DNA of 64,000 nucleotides from Candidatus Jettenia caeni (GCA_000296795.1 BAFH01000003.1:62401-126400); one strand, 5' to 3'; counted from the stretch's first letter, positions 1 through 9,295 are shown. A program made the numbers and translations. Notes: a model not told the origin generated them from the letters alone.

Positions 1-1586
1 TCTAAAGGGGTATGGGGTGAATAATACAGAGGGGTTAGGCTGAAAATACTACGCACGTTGCTCCTACACATGCTTTTTAAATCTGCCAGGCGTTTTACAA
101 ATTTTTCAAACTCTAAGAAATCTTCCTCTTGTTCCAGTCCGGTACTAATTAAAAAAATCTTTAGTTCTCTGATGCCTCTCTCAAATAAGAATTCACATGC
201 CTTGTAGACTTGTTCCTCGGTAAGGTTCTTGTGCAGATAGCGCCGTAATCGTTCGCTGATACCTTCCATTCCGCAGCTAACCGTTGTCTTTCCAATTATC
301 TGTAACACCTCTACAAGGAAGCGGTCTGTGGATAGCAAATCGAATCGTTGGCTTTTCAGGCTAATATTGGCTGTTTCCTCATAAAAAGATAAAACCATGG
401 GATACAATTCTTCATGGGTATTAAAATTAAAGCTCAGGAGGTTAACGGTATCGAGTCCTTGATGTGCTTTTGCAGACCGCAATCCTTCTAAAAGTTTTGG
501 TAGAGATCGTTCACGATATGGTTTTCTCTCCCAACTTTCAGCGCAAAAGGCACAAAAGCATGGGCATCCGTTGCTAATTTGCAGGCTTCCCGTGCCCAAA
601 CTTTCCGGATCATACCATAGAGGGCATGATTCCATCGTTTTTGTCTGATCAAGGTTATATACAATTGCGCCTTTTACAGGATATGATACATACGGCTCTC
701 TCGGTACGATTCCCACTAAACCTTTTTCATTCGAAAGGGGAATTTTTGTCTCCTTTTCGCAAAGAGAGGATGAGGGGGATGGTTTTTCAACTTGCTCACT
801 GCCCGTTTTTTCTCCTAGTTCTTGTTCTGAATAATTTTGTACAATCATCGTATATTGATGTTCGTATTTATCGGGTTCGTAGAATCCATCTACCTTTCCA
901 TGACAGGAATTCAGAATTTCTGCTTTACTTAAACCCAAGGACTTTCCTTCTTTTACTATCTCCAGAAATTGTTTTATGGCATGTTCCCCTTCGCCAATAA
1001 TTACCGCATCTACAAGTCCATAGTTATTCTCAAATCCCTGATCCTTTATGGGTCCGTGTAACACTGATGTAACTGCCGCATTGGCGCCACCAAGGATAAT
1101 CAGTGGAATATCAGGCCGGATCATGCGTTTATTTTTGAAGATTGGGATACCTGAAAAATGTAAGAGTCCTGGCAAATTCAATAGCTCGAGTACAAATGAA
1201 TTACTGATACCAAGTATATCAAATGCACAGGCTGGTTCTTTGGTAGTTATGCCTAACCAAAGCGGGATTTTTGAATCGTTCATTATCTCCATGTCCTTTG
1301 GTGGTGGAAGGAAGGCAAAATCTACAAAAACCCCTTTAACCTCTTGGGCAATTTGAGCTATCAGGGAATGAGAGATAGAGACTGATACATCGCGATAGGT
1401 TGATAATCGGCAGACGAGAAATCTCAGTTCTGCCTGAGTAAACAAGGCAGCATCCATGGTATTAGGTTCTCCACCTTTTAACCAGAGTCCACTGAGTGAG
1501 AGTAAATGATAGTTCTCCTCATACCACTTTTTGATATCTTGTGAGGATTTTAAACAAGGATAAGGTTTAATGTCTAACAGAGTCAT
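1..1586 (-). CDS. Radical SAM protein with B12-binding-like N-terminus (3' end missing)
   Basis: The minus strand reads open from an ATG at 1586 to the left edge, so the C-terminus is outside the window. About 528 codons are visible. Cys341, Cys345 and Cys348 form the CxxxCxxC cluster of radical SAM enzymes, in the context NGCPCFCAFC. The roughly 300 residues before it look like the alpha/beta domain that precedes the radical SAM core in B12-dependent family members. After the cluster come core-like segments such as CGMEGISERLR. The substrate cannot be told. No clear Shine-Dalgarno precedes the ATG, so the start could lie slightly downstream. The plus-strand open frames inside this stretch are shadows. 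Confidence 0.8.
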   Translation of the reverse strand, partial: MTLLDIKPYPCLKSSQDIKKWYEENYHLLSLSGLWLKGGEPNTMDAALFTQAELRFLVCRLSTYRDVSVSISHSLIAQIAQEVKGVFVDFAFLPPPKDMEIMNDSKIPLWLGITTKEPACAFDILGISNSFVLELLNLPGLLHFSGIPIFKNKRMIRPDIPLIILGGANAAVTSVLHGPIKDQGFENNYGLVDAVIIGEGEHAIKQFLEIVKEGKSLGLSKAEILNSCHGKVDGFYEPDKYEHQYTMIVQNYSEQELGEKTGSEQVEKPSPSSSLCEKETKIPLSNEKGLVGIVPREPYVSYPVKGAIVYNLDQTKTMESCPLWYDPESLGTGSLQISNGCPCFCAFCAESWERKPYRERSLPKLLEGLRSAKAHQGLDTVNLLSFNFNTHEELYPMVLSFYEETANISLKSQRFDLLSTDRFLVEVLQIIGKTTVSCGMEGISERLRRYLHKNLTEEQVYKACEFLFERGIRELKIFLISTGLEQEEDFLEFEKFVKRLADLKSMCRSNVRSIFSLTPLYYSPHTPL

Positions 1587-1681
1587 AATAAAACAATTAT
1601 ATCAGTTAAACGACAATATGAAAAGATGTTGGGAAAAGTTATTATATTTTATGGATAACAGGAAAAGGATATTTCCTTAAT

Positions 1682-2125
1682 TCAGGTGTTTATTCTATTC
1701 CTGTCTGGATTTGAGCTTCTTTTAGCGGTTAGTAATTTCTCTTTCGTTTGCCGCTTAGGCGCTAGCAATTGCCATAAAAAACCAGCAGTGATGGCGCCGG
1801 CGGTGTCTGCTAACCAATCAGAGATATTTACAGAACGATGGGGGGTGAAGTATTGATGGAATTCATCTGACATACCATAAAGAGAGGTGATGCCAATTGC
1901 CAGAATAGTCTTATATATCATCTTAGTTCCCATGAGAACAGGGGAAAATGACCAGCATATCATAAAGCATAATAAACCAAATTCTACAAAATGAATGAGC
2001 TTGTCGGTATAAGGCGGAAGGGGAACAGAAGAGGTATCTTCGGAAGATGCAAGATATATACAATAAGCATAAGCTAAGGTCAATATGCATCTAAAAATCC
2101 AGGGTATTTTAATCTTTATGTTCAT
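1682..2125 (-). CDS. VanZ-like family membrane protein
   Basis: A 147-residue protein begins at an ATG (MNIKIKIPW) placed a few bases after AAAGGA and overlapping the end of the upstream NYN gene by 17 bases. A longer open frame exists upstream but would overlap that gene much more. The motifs are those of the VanZ-like family: DKLIHFVEFGLL, YGMSDEFHQYFTPHR and DWLADTAGA, spread over about four hydrophobic helices. VanZ gives low-level teicoplanin resistance in enterococci, but most bacterial homologues have no established role. The overlap with the NYN gene suggests cotranscription. Confidence 0.85.
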   Translation of the reverse strand: MNIKIKIPWIFRCILTLAYAYCIYLASSEDTSSVPLPPYTDKLIHFVEFGLLCFMICWSFSPVLMGTKMIYKTILAIGITSLYGMSDEFHQYFTPHRSVNISDWLADTAGAITAGFLWQLLAPKRQTKEKLLTAKRSSNPDRNRINT

Positions 2126-2786
2126 CCTTTTCGATTCCTTTAAATACACGAAGCCAATAGTGATTCTCATCGGGAGAGGGTCCCTGGTACTTATACAGTG
2201 GTTCACCTGTACTACAGGGGGGGTTCCCTTTTTTATTCTTTATCTTTGGTATATCTGCTTTCTTGATATTTGATTTTAGTTCTTCTGGAGAAATATCTTT
2301 AAAAATATCCTTCCAGTATTTTGAATCTTTTTCTGATAAACCGTTTTGTTTATCTTCATATTCATCACATCCCCGTTTTTTGGTTTTGTTTATAATTTCT
2401 AGAATTTCTTTATAGAATATTTTTGGTTCAATAATCTGACAGCCACATTTTTTCACATGTCTTTTTATATCGTTATCATACGTTACAATACGAACATCTT
2501 TGGGATTTTGGCACAGGCTTGTGATATTTTTTATTTCGGTATCGGCATTAATGCCAGATTTTGAATAAACTACGGTAATGCCGGAGTATGTTTGCTTTTT
2601 TGGTAAGATAACTTCAGTACAATTACCATCAAATACGATAATTATTTCATAATGTTTTTTTTCTTTGTACTTCGAGAGCAATGAAATTACATAGTTACGA
2701 ACCGGTTCTATATGGTTTCCTTCTACGTACTTCTCCAACTCTGGCACTGTAAATATGAAATTATAGCCATCAATAATAATTAACAT
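2109..2786 (-). CDS. NYN-domain (YacP-like) putative RNase
   Basis: A 225-residue protein opens with MLIIIDGYNFIF, the first strand of the PIN/NYN nuclease fold with its acidic DGYN motif. VFDGNC and VRIVTYDNDIKRHVKKCG follow, supplying further conserved Asp residues. This matches the YacP/NYN family (DUF901), thought to be ribonucleases acting on rRNA or mRNA. The C-terminal half from about residue 150 is a charged extension that I do not recognise. The ATG at 2786 overlaps the TAA of pyrC (ATGTTAA), indicating translational coupling, so I prefer it to a TTG four codons upstream. Confidence 0.75.
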   Translation of the reverse strand: MLIIIDGYNFIFTVPELEKYVEGNHIEPVRNYVISLLSKYKEKKHYEIIIVFDGNCTEVILPKKQTYSGITVVYSKSGINADTEIKNITSLCQNPKDVRIVTYDNDIKRHVKKCGCQIIEPKIFYKEILEIINKTKKRGCDEYEDKQNGLSEKDSKYWKDIFKDISPEELKSNIKKADIPKIKNKKGNPPCSTGEPLYKYQGPSPDENHYWLRVFKGIEKDEHKD

Positions 2787-4069
2787 AAAATCGAGCAATT
2801 ATCAAAAACTACTTTTCCACCAATGAGGGTGGTTACTACTTTGCCTTTTAACGTCCAGCCATTGAAAGGACAATTTCTTGCTTTTGATTCAAATTTTTCG
2901 ACATCCACGATCCATTCCTTATTCAGATCAATAATAGTAATATCGGCAGGCATACCAACTGCTAAACTGCCCCCATGAATCTTAAATATTTGAGCCGGAT
3001 TGGTAGACATTTTTTGAATAACTTTTTTCAGTGATAAAATACCGGGATGAACAAGTTTCGTGAGAATAACACTCAGTGCGGTTTCGAGTCCTACAATACC
3101 AGATGCGCCATTTTTGATATCCTTATGGGTATGCGGAGCATGATCTGTAGCAATGACATCGACTACATCATTATTTGACACGCCGTTTTGGAGTGCTTCT
3201 ACATCTTTCTGTGAGCGTAAAGGGGGATTGGTTTTGGGTGCATTCCCATTCATATTTTTGAAATTTTCGTCCAATAGTAAATGATGGGGGGTGACTTCGC
3301 ACGTTATTCTTGCAAGATTTCTTTCTTTGGCCTGCTGAATAACCTCCAGAGAACTTTTTAAACTAACATGCGAGATGTGTAGCCACCCTTTCGCTTGTTC
3401 GGTACATTTAATCTCACGGATAATGAAATCGGTTTCATGGCAGAACGGCTTACCTGGAAAATATGCCACGTTGTGATTTTCTTTTGCTTTATCCAGAGAA
3501 ATTTGAGAATCCTCACAATGAGGACTTATAACAATGTTGTTTTGTGCAGCCAATTCGCAAGCTTTTTTCATTAATGTTTCGTAAAATACCGGATTGCCGT
3601 CATCAGACAAGGCTCTAACGCGTTTATCCTTCGATAGCGCTTTAATATCCGTTAGTTCTTCTCCTAATAATCCCTTTGTAATACACGCCTTTGTATAGAT
3701 ATTGACTACACTCTTTTGGCAAACCTTTTCCATTAAGGAGTCTACCATTTCTAATGAATCAATAGGGGGAATTGTATTTGGTTCGCATATCAGAGTTGTA
3801 TAACCACCCTTTGCGGCAGCCCGGGAACCTGTTTCAATGGTCTCTTTATACTCTAAGCCAGGCTCGCGAAGATGGGTATGGCAATCGATCAAGCCAGGGA
3901 CTACATATTTAAGAGTTGCGTCGATAATGGTAACGTCGTTATTTACCCTAATATCGCTTGAAATCGCTTTAATCTTACCATCCTTGATAAAGATGTCTGC
4001 ACGACTATCAATCCCTGTTGCAGGGTCCACAACATGACCGCCTTTTATCAACACCTCATTACGTATCAT
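2780..4069 (-). CDS. pyrC: Dihydroorotase
   Basis: Catalyses the reversible cyclisation of N-carbamoyl-aspartate to dihydroorotate in pyrimidine synthesis, in the cytoplasm. The 429-residue length fits class I dihydroorotases. Zinc ligands are visible in DCHTHLREPG near residue 62, the HCED segment, HISHVSL and ATDHAPH, and the substrate-binding RALSDDG segment is present. The N-terminal GGHVVDPATG and the C-terminal beta region are typical of the amidohydrolase fold. No pyrB lies next to it. The upstream gene is a DNA glycosylase on the same strand 57 bases away, and downstream pyrC overlaps the NYN gene. Confidence 0.95.
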   Translation of the reverse strand: MIRNEVLIKGGHVVDPATGIDSRADIFIKDGKIKAISSDIRVNNDVTIIDATLKYVVPGLIDCHTHLREPGLEYKETIETGSRAAAKGGYTTLICEPNTIPPIDSLEMVDSLMEKVCQKSVVNIYTKACITKGLLGEELTDIKALSKDKRVRALSDDGNPVFYETLMKKACELAAQNNIVISPHCEDSQISLDKAKENHNVAYFPGKPFCHETDFIIREIKCTEQAKGWLHISHVSLKSSLEVIQQAKERNLARITCEVTPHHLLLDENFKNMNGNAPKTNPPLRSQKDVEALQNGVSNNDVVDVIATDHAPHTHKDIKNGASGIVGLETALSVILTKLVHPGILSLKKVIQKMSTNPAQIFKIHGGSLAVGMPADITIIDLNKEWIVDVEKFESKARNCPFNGWTLKGKVVTTLIGGKVVFDNCSILC

Positions 4070-4126
4070 TTTATTTGCTCCATAAATAATCTTGCCATGC
4101 CTCGCATTATCTCTAATAGAGATATC

Positions 4127-4771
4127 TTATAAAAATTCTTTTAAAGGACACTGTTCGCAGAACTTCTTGGGCTTACAAAACATCTTTCCTGTATTTACTA
4201 ATAAGGCATGGTATTCGTTAAATAATTTTACATCTTTTGGCAGATTTTCCTCAAAGAGAGATTTAATCTCATCATAGGAACTCTCTTCAGGAATAAATCC
4301 ATGCCGTGAAAAGATTCTATAGGTGTATGTATCTACAACAAATGTGGGCAAATTTCCTGCATATAACAGAATAGAATCTGCTGTTTCTGGTCCGATACCT
4401 TTCACGGCGAGTAATTCACTTCGAAGTGTTTGCAAATCCTGAGCAAACAACCTTGATAGGCTACCTCCGTAGTTTGAGAATAACCAGTCCATGAACGTTT
4501 TTATACGCCTTGCCTTGACATTAAAAAAGCCAGAGGGGCGTATAAGCTGCGATAACTCTGTTACATTCAACTCATGTATTGCTTCTGGGGTAAGCTTCCC
4601 GGTATTCTTAAGATTCCTGATAGCCTTTTCGACATTAGACCAGCTGGTATTTTGTGTTAGTATAGCACCAATAATAATCTCAAAGGGGGTTTCTCCGGGC
4701 CACCAGTATTGTGGGCCTAAAGTATCAAACATCTTTTGATATATTTGTAAAAGGACTTTTGCTTTACTCAT
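4127..4771 (-). CDS. Endonuclease III-family glycosylase, MagIII/MpgII-like
   Basis: A 214-residue HhH-GPD protein probably removes alkylated bases such as 3-methyladenine from DNA. WWPGETPFEIIIGAILTQNT and the hairpin VKGIGPETADSILLY resemble the 3-methyladenine glycosylases MpgII and MagIII more than classic Nth. The Asp of VDTYTYR corresponds to the catalytic Asp. The lyase Lys of Nth is replaced by Glu in GPET, predicting a monofunctional glycosylase. The C-terminus has only three Cys of the Fe-S loop (C-x5-C-x2-C), and the fourth position is the terminal Leu. The ATG at 4771 overlaps the stop of the preceding gene (ATGAGTAA). Confidence 0.8.
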   Translation of the reverse strand: MSKAKVLLQIYQKMFDTLGPQYWWPGETPFEIIIGAILTQNTSWSNVEKAIRNLKNTGKLTPEAIHELNVTELSQLIRPSGFFNVKARRIKTFMDWLFSNYGGSLSRLFAQDLQTLRSELLAVKGIGPETADSILLYAGNLPTFVVDTYTYRIFSRHGFIPEESSYDEIKSLFEENLPKDVKLFNEYHALLVNTGKMFCKPKKFCEQCPLKEFL

Positions 4772-5732
4772 CTCCTGTACCAAGTTGTGAGAGAATACCC
4801 ATTCTCAATAGTGGTAACATAATCTCATGGTGGCCTGTGATTTCGTATCCATACTGAGTGGGTCTTTTTAAGACATTTGTTCTTGGTCTATAATGTTGAA
4901 TCATGTCCATATTTACGGTTGTAAAATTTTCAACCTTATAACCCAGATTTCTCGCAATACCAATTGCTTTGAGAAAGACTTCGGGCATAATAACTGCAGA
5001 ACCTATATTTAACCATACCCCTCCTTCTAATTCCGAAACGACGGAAGCGAGGATTTTAAAATCAATGTGGCTTGATTCTCCTAAGTCTTTTCCCGAAATA
5101 TTCGGGTGCATGTGGATGGTATCTGTCCCTAATGCAACATGGACGGTAATGGGGATGTTTAATCGTGCACCCCAGGCCAACAAACTAAGATCATTATACT
5201 CATTTTTTTCTTCATGTATTCTATTTCCCAGCGCCCGTCCAAGTCCTATGTTTTCTGTTATACCTTTTGCGGATGCAATTTGAAACGCTCCGGCTGTTTC
5301 TTTTGCCATACCAAAACTACCGTCTTTTAAGCTTGCTGCTACGTCTTCAGAAGTTGCTCCGATGAGTGAGATTTCGTAATCGTGAATCGCAGCAGCGCCG
5401 TTCATGGCAAGAGCCGTTACCACATTTCTTTTCATGAGATCTATAATTAATGGTGACAAACCGCATTTTATAACATGTGCGCCAATAGCCATTACTACAT
5501 GATGCTCATTCTGATATGCCTGGACTATTGCATGAATTATTTTCCGAAGGTTTGCGGATGCTAAAATTTCTGGTAGGGATTTGAAAAAGGCATGTATTCC
5601 ATCTGAAGGTAAAACAGGCTTGGAAAATACATTGATACTTGAAAGATTCTTTCGTTCTTTTATCGAATATGTCTTAATCTTACTTAAGTCTAAAGGTTTA
5701 AACGAAGAATGCTTTTGTTCCCGCTGTTTCAC
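4764..5732 (-). CDS. Deoxyhypusine synthase-like protein
   Basis: A 322-residue protein with a GTG start after AAGGAAGGAA. Segments line up in order with deoxyhypusine synthase: a Gly-rich strand (MAIGAHVIKCGLSPLIIDL), MNGAAAIHDYE at the position of the TAGGVEED motif, WGARLNIPITVHVALGTD, HPNISG, LNIGSAVIMPEVFLKA, and a final HHEIMLPLL. In eukaryotes and archaea that enzyme modifies eIF5A using spermidine and NAD. Bacteria lack eIF5A, so here another polyamine or NAD-linked reaction is more likely. The assignment is by remembered motif order only and is moderate. It is coupled by overlap to the glycosylase gene downstream. Confidence 0.5.
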   Translation of the reverse strand: MKQREQKHSSFKPLDLSKIKTYSIKERKNLSSINVFSKPVLPSDGIHAFFKSLPEILASANLRKIIHAIVQAYQNEHHVVMAIGAHVIKCGLSPLIIDLMKRNVVTALAMNGAAAIHDYEISLIGATSEDVAASLKDGSFGMAKETAGAFQIASAKGITENIGLGRALGNRIHEEKNEYNDLSLLAWGARLNIPITVHVALGTDTIHMHPNISGKDLGESSHIDFKILASVVSELEGGVWLNIGSAVIMPEVFLKAIGIARNLGYKVENFTTVNMDMIQHYRPRTNVLKRPTQYGYEITGHHEIMLPLLRMGILSQLGTGDE

Positions 5733-5834
5733 CAGCCCTGTTCCTTCCTTGAAGCTAACAGATTAACTTTTATCGACGCCAGAATTTTCACATCTTAGGG
5801 ATTCTTTGATAAACAAGAATCCGCCTCCTTGTCG

Positions 5835-6005
5835 TTAAGGAACAAGAATTGCTTCAACAGGACATACGGATACACAGCTGCCACAATCAGTACAGGTATC
5901 TGCATCAATTATCCTCTTCTCTCCTGATTCTGCTATAGCATTTACAGGGCATTCGCTCTCGCATGCTCCACAATTTATACAATCATCGGTAATTTTATGA
6001 GCCAT
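5835..6005 (-). CDS. Ferredoxin, 2[4Fe-4S]
   Basis: A 56-residue electron carrier starts at an ATG seven bases after AAAGGAG. It has two classic cluster motifs, CINCGACESECP and CTDCGSCVSVCP, each a CxxCxxCxxxCP. It therefore carries two low-potential [4Fe-4S] clusters, as in clostridial-type ferredoxins. It follows lpxK by 13 bases on the same strand, but there is no obvious functional tie. Likely partners are low-potential cytoplasmic enzymes such as radical SAM proteins or oxidoreductases. Confidence 0.95.
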   Translation of the reverse strand: MAHKITDDCINCGACESECPVNAIAESGEKRIIDADTCTDCGSCVSVCPVEAILVP

Positions 6006-6018
6006 TTTATTTCTCCTT

Positions 6019-7110
6019 TCAATTCAAAATAGCGTTGATCTTATTTTCAAAAATCTCATAATCTTTTACAATACATATTTCCATCTTTAACGTCCACAAT
6101 GGGAAATCCCATATATCAGAGTTATCCCGTATTTTTACTTTATCTTTTTGGGTAATAATAATTGCGTCTGGCTGTATACCGCCCATTTCTTTATTTAATG
6201 CTATGAGTTCAGAAGAGGTATAGTGGTGGTGATCTGGAAATATACGAAGGCCAAGCAGTTCTGCCCCTAACCCTTCGATACTCTTTCTGAATGATAGCGG
6301 ATTACCTATGGCACAAAATCCAAAGACTCTTTTACCCTTTAAATAATTAATATCTAATAGTTTGCCATCTTTTACCGATTCTAAATACGTAGGTTTGTGA
6401 ATTGTCTCTATTACAGGAATATATCCCGCAAATTCATGCAAACGATCAACAATAAACCCGATTTTATCAGGGGCGCATTGATCTGCATGGGTAAGAATGA
6501 TCATATCGGCCCTTCTTAGTTCCTTAAGCGGCTCTCGCAACATCCCGCGTGGGACCATGTGTTCATATCCAAAGGGATTCAGGGTATCAATAATTACGAT
6601 ATTCAGGTCTCTTGTAAGGCGAAGATGTTGAAACCCATCGTCCAATACTACATATTCAGCCTTAAAACGCCTGATAGCTTCTAATCCGCTTTTAACCCTA
6701 TCTTTACTCAATAAATTTGGAATATCAGGAATATTTTCTTTCAGTAAAAGATACTCATCATTACAAGCTTTGTTGGCCGGAAAATTGTGTTCCTGCCGTA
6801 AGTTAGCCGCATAACCCCTGCTGAGAATAACAACTCTTCTGTTTCTTTCTTGTAAATATCTTGAGATGTATTCAACGATTGGCGTCTTGCCAGTTCCCCC
6901 TGTAGTAATATTCCCCACGCTAATTACAGGGATAGGGAGGCGTATGCTCTTGAAGATACCTTCCTTATAAAAAAAAATACGAGTTTTAACTACAAACCCG
7001 TATATTTTTGAGAGCAGATAGAGCACATTCCGAATTATTCTGAAATGAATATCGGGATTTCCCTCTACCACAATTTTTACATAATATTCTCTAAAAAGAG
7101 AAATAAACAA
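6019..7110 (-). CDS. lpxK: Tetraacyldisaccharide 4'-kinase
   Basis: Phosphorylates the 4' position of the lipid A disaccharide precursor at the inner membrane. The P-loop GNITTGGTGKTP lies about 65 residues in, after a hydrophobic N-terminal segment that anchors LpxK. RGYAA and VLDDGFQHLRL are family signatures, and the 363-residue length is normal. The start is uncertain: the longest frame begins at TTG and there is no clear ribosome site. Its presence implies lipid A and an outer membrane, useful evidence for the cell type. No other lipid A gene is in the window. Confidence 0.9.
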   Translation of the reverse strand: MFISLFREYYVKIVVEGNPDIHFRIIRNVLYLLSKIYGFVVKTRIFFYKEGIFKSIRLPIPVISVGNITTGGTGKTPIVEYISRYLQERNRRVVILSRGYAANLRQEHNFPANKACNDEYLLLKENIPDIPNLLSKDRVKSGLEAIRRFKAEYVVLDDGFQHLRLTRDLNIVIIDTLNPFGYEHMVPRGMLREPLKELRRADMIILTHADQCAPDKIGFIVDRLHEFAGYIPVIETIHKPTYLESVKDGKLLDINYLKGKRVFGFCAIGNPLSFRKSIEGLGAELLGLRIFPDHHHYTSSELIALNKEMGGIQPDAIIITQKDKVKIRDNSDIWDFPLWTLKMEICIVKDYEIFENKINAILN

Positions 7111-7161
7111 ATGGTATAAAAGAAAAAAATTTTAAATTCTGAATCTATGCAAATACAGGAT

Positions 7162-7797
7162 TTATTTCAATGGAACTGACCAATACGCCTCATCTAAAAA
7201 TTGTTTCCATGAGCGGTATTTATCAGAACGAAGTTTCAAGCTGAGTATTGGACTATGCTTAGGTTTAACAGGTTTTCGTTTTAACCTCATTCCTGCCTGT
7301 TCAGGGGTTCTGCCACCTTTCTTTTTGTTACATTCCGTACAGGCGCATACAATATTTGTCCAAGTAGTTTTCCCATGATATGTTTTTGGTACAATATGAT
7401 CCAAACTAAGTTCGGATGTTGGAAATCGTTGACCGCAGTATTGACATTTATTCTCGTCTCGGGCAAATATATTACGCCTGTTGAACTTTACACTGGATTG
7501 AGGAAGTTTATCATAAAATAAAAGGCGGATAATTTTTGGTACCTCAATTTCAAAAGAAACAGTTCTGATCCAACTTACATTATCCTCTTCAGGTAAACCT
7601 GATTTTGCTTTGTAAAGAGAGACGTCTTTCCAATTTTCAAAATTATAGGAACTGAATTTTCCATCATCTATGGAAATAACCTCTGCTGTCTCTTTGCATA
7701 GTAAAGCAAATGCCCTCTTTGCTGAAACTACATGCAGAGCCATGAAAAACTTATTTAATACCAGTACACTAGATTCTAATGCAGCAACTTGTTGCAT
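7162..7797 (-). CDS. HNH endonuclease family protein
   Basis: A 211-residue protein with a C-terminal HNH nuclease module: NKCQYCGQRFPTSELSLDHIVP, then WTNIVCACTECNKKKGGRTP. The two CxxC pairs bind structural zinc, DHIVP holds the catalytic His, and the Asn of WTNIV completes the motif. The N-terminal 100 residues (VLVLNKFFMALHVVSAKRAFALL) are typical of a widespread chromosomal HNH family with no defined biological role. It is not part of an obvious restriction system, because no methyltransferase is beside it. The ATG at 7797 follows GAGGATTTACTAAT. Confidence 0.85.
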   Translation of the reverse strand: MQQVAALESSVLVLNKFFMALHVVSAKRAFALLCKETAEVISIDDGKFSSYNFENWKDVSLYKAKSGLPEEDNVSWIRTVSFEIEVPKIIRLLFYDKLPQSSVKFNRRNIFARDENKCQYCGQRFPTSELSLDHIVPKTYHGKTTWTNIVCACTECNKKKGGRTPEQAGMRLKRKPVKPKHSPILSLKLRSDKYRSWKQFLDEAYWSVPLK

Positions 7798-7963
7798 ATT
7801 AGTAAATCCTCAATACAAAACAAGTGCATATTGCGGTAAGCCGCAAATAAGTCAATTTACCATAGAAATGCTGAGGATGAATACTCCAAAACACGTAAAA
7901 AATAGATTTTATAAAAATATCTTAAGTATAGAAATAAAATTATACCAATCGAGCATGGGTAAT

Positions 7964-8794
7964 TCAAGGGAATTGTACTGCTTCAAATTGGTTCAATGTC
8001 CCATACCCTTTGCCAGGATTCAATGATTTTTTAATGGCTGCGGTAATAAATTTTTTTGCCTGCGTAACAGCATCTATTAAGCTGCTTTCCTTTGCCAGGT
8101 AAGTAGCTATTGCCGAGGCATAGGTGCATCCTGTACCGTGGGTATTTTTTGTTGGTATATATTCACCCTCAATATACTCAAAAGATTTTCCATCGTATAA
8201 AATATCAACGACTTTATCCTTATATTTTCCATTCTCCCATGATCTTTCTGCATGTCCGCCTTTTATAAGTATAGAGAGAGGACCTAATTGATGAATACGT
8301 CGGGCAGCTTCTTCTGCATGAGAAAAATTCCTTATCTTTAATCCGGAGATATATTCTGCTTCCGGAATATTTGGCGTTACTATGAGGGATAATGGAAACA
8401 ATTGCGATGTGAGGACGTGTGTGGCATCAGGAGATAACAATCGCTTTTCATTTTTGGAAAGCATGACAGGATCTACGACTATACGTTTAGTGTTATACTC
8501 TTTTATTTTTGAACTAACCATTTCCACGGCATCTTTACTCATAAGCATTCCTGTTTTGATAGCATCCGCACCTATATCCATCATAACCGCATCTATTTGT
8601 TGTCCTATAAAAAATGCTGGTATTTCAAAAATAGAGTGAACACCAAGGCTATTTTGGGCAGTTAATGCAGTAATGACAGTAGTTGCATATCCTCCCAATG
8701 CTGTGATAGTTTTCATATCTGCCTGTATTCCTGCGCCACCGCTTGTATCGGAACCGGCTATGGTGAGAATTTTAGATAAGGAAGATTGAACCAT
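7964..8794 (-). CDS. thiD: Hydroxymethylpyrimidine/phosphomethylpyrimidine kinase
   Basis: Phosphorylates HMP and HMP-phosphate in thiamine pyrophosphate synthesis. The ribokinase-fold signatures are clear: IAGSDTSGGAGIQADMKTI at the N-terminus, VVDPVM mid-protein, and the anion-hole GTGCTYASAIA near the C-terminus. The length of about 276 residues is standard. I use the ATG at 8794 (MVQSSLSKI) rather than a TTG four codons upstream. No TPP riboswitch is visible in the 73 bases upstream and no other thi gene is near, so it stands alone here. Confidence 0.95.
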   Translation of the reverse strand: MVQSSLSKILTIAGSDTSGGAGIQADMKTITALGGYATTVITALTAQNSLGVHSIFEIPAFFIGQQIDAVMMDIGADAIKTGMLMSKDAVEMVSSKIKEYNTKRIVVDPVMLSKNEKRLLSPDATHVLTSQLFPLSLIVTPNIPEAEYISGLKIRNFSHAEEAARRIHQLGPLSILIKGGHAERSWENGKYKDKVVDILYDGKSFEYIEGEYIPTKNTHGTGCTYASAIATYLAKESSLIDAVTQAKKFITAAIKKSLNPGKGYGTLNQFEAVQFP

Positions 8795-8867
8795 TATTAT
8801 TATCAATTACCTTAACAAGATACTCGTATACACCAGAACTTCCGTTAAGTTATTATTGCGGTATTGG

Positions 8868-9191
8868 CTAATCATCTTTATTTAATTGATTCGTTTCTTC
8901 TTCAGGTATTTGCTCTTGTGTATTTTGTTCCGTCTTTGCCTTTTTTTCAGCCTCTTCCTTAGCCTTGTCTGCCGCCTCACGCTCCTTTTGCCTTCGTTTT
9001 TTCTCTGCTTCTCTGAGATCGTATTCGAGTTCTTTATTTAATTTATCGGGATCTGTTTTTGAGTCATCGACGTAGATATCTGGAGAGGTTTTAAATTCTA
9101 TATTAACACGATCACTACCGCAACCGACAAGGAAAAACAAGAATATACCACCTGTTAATAATGCCTGTAAAATACGCCCGTGAATGTGCAT
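8868..9191 (-). CDS. Small charged lipoprotein
   Basis: A 107-residue precursor with a hydrophobic N-terminus ending in the lipobox LVGC, so it should be lipid-anchored after signal peptidase II cleavage. The mature part has a short region ending DIYVDDSKTD, then from about residue 60 a strongly charged alpha-helical or coiled-coil segment rich in Lys, Glu and Ala. A strong ribosome site, AGGAGG, lies seven bases before the ATG. No family is recognised. The gene sits alone between thiD and mtnA on the same strand. Confidence 0.75.
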   Translation of the reverse strand: MHIHGRILQALLTGGIFLFFLVGCGSDRVNIEFKTSPDIYVDDSKTDPDKLNKELEYDLREAEKKRRQKEREAADKAKEEAEKKAKTEQNTQEQIPEEETNQLNKDD

Positions 9192-9295
9192 ATAAAACCT
9201 CCTCTATTCATTAATATAGTGTTATCCCTGTAAAGCTTTTTGGTAAGTTTTTACCCACATTTGGCTAAGTTTATGTTATAGGAGAATTCTCATTT

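Noticed and set aside
626-1356. Two plus-strand open frames of 124 and 102 codons at the left end
   Set aside because: They lie inside the minus-strand radical SAM gene, which has clear motifs and runs off the window edge. The plus frames have no motif or ribosome site.
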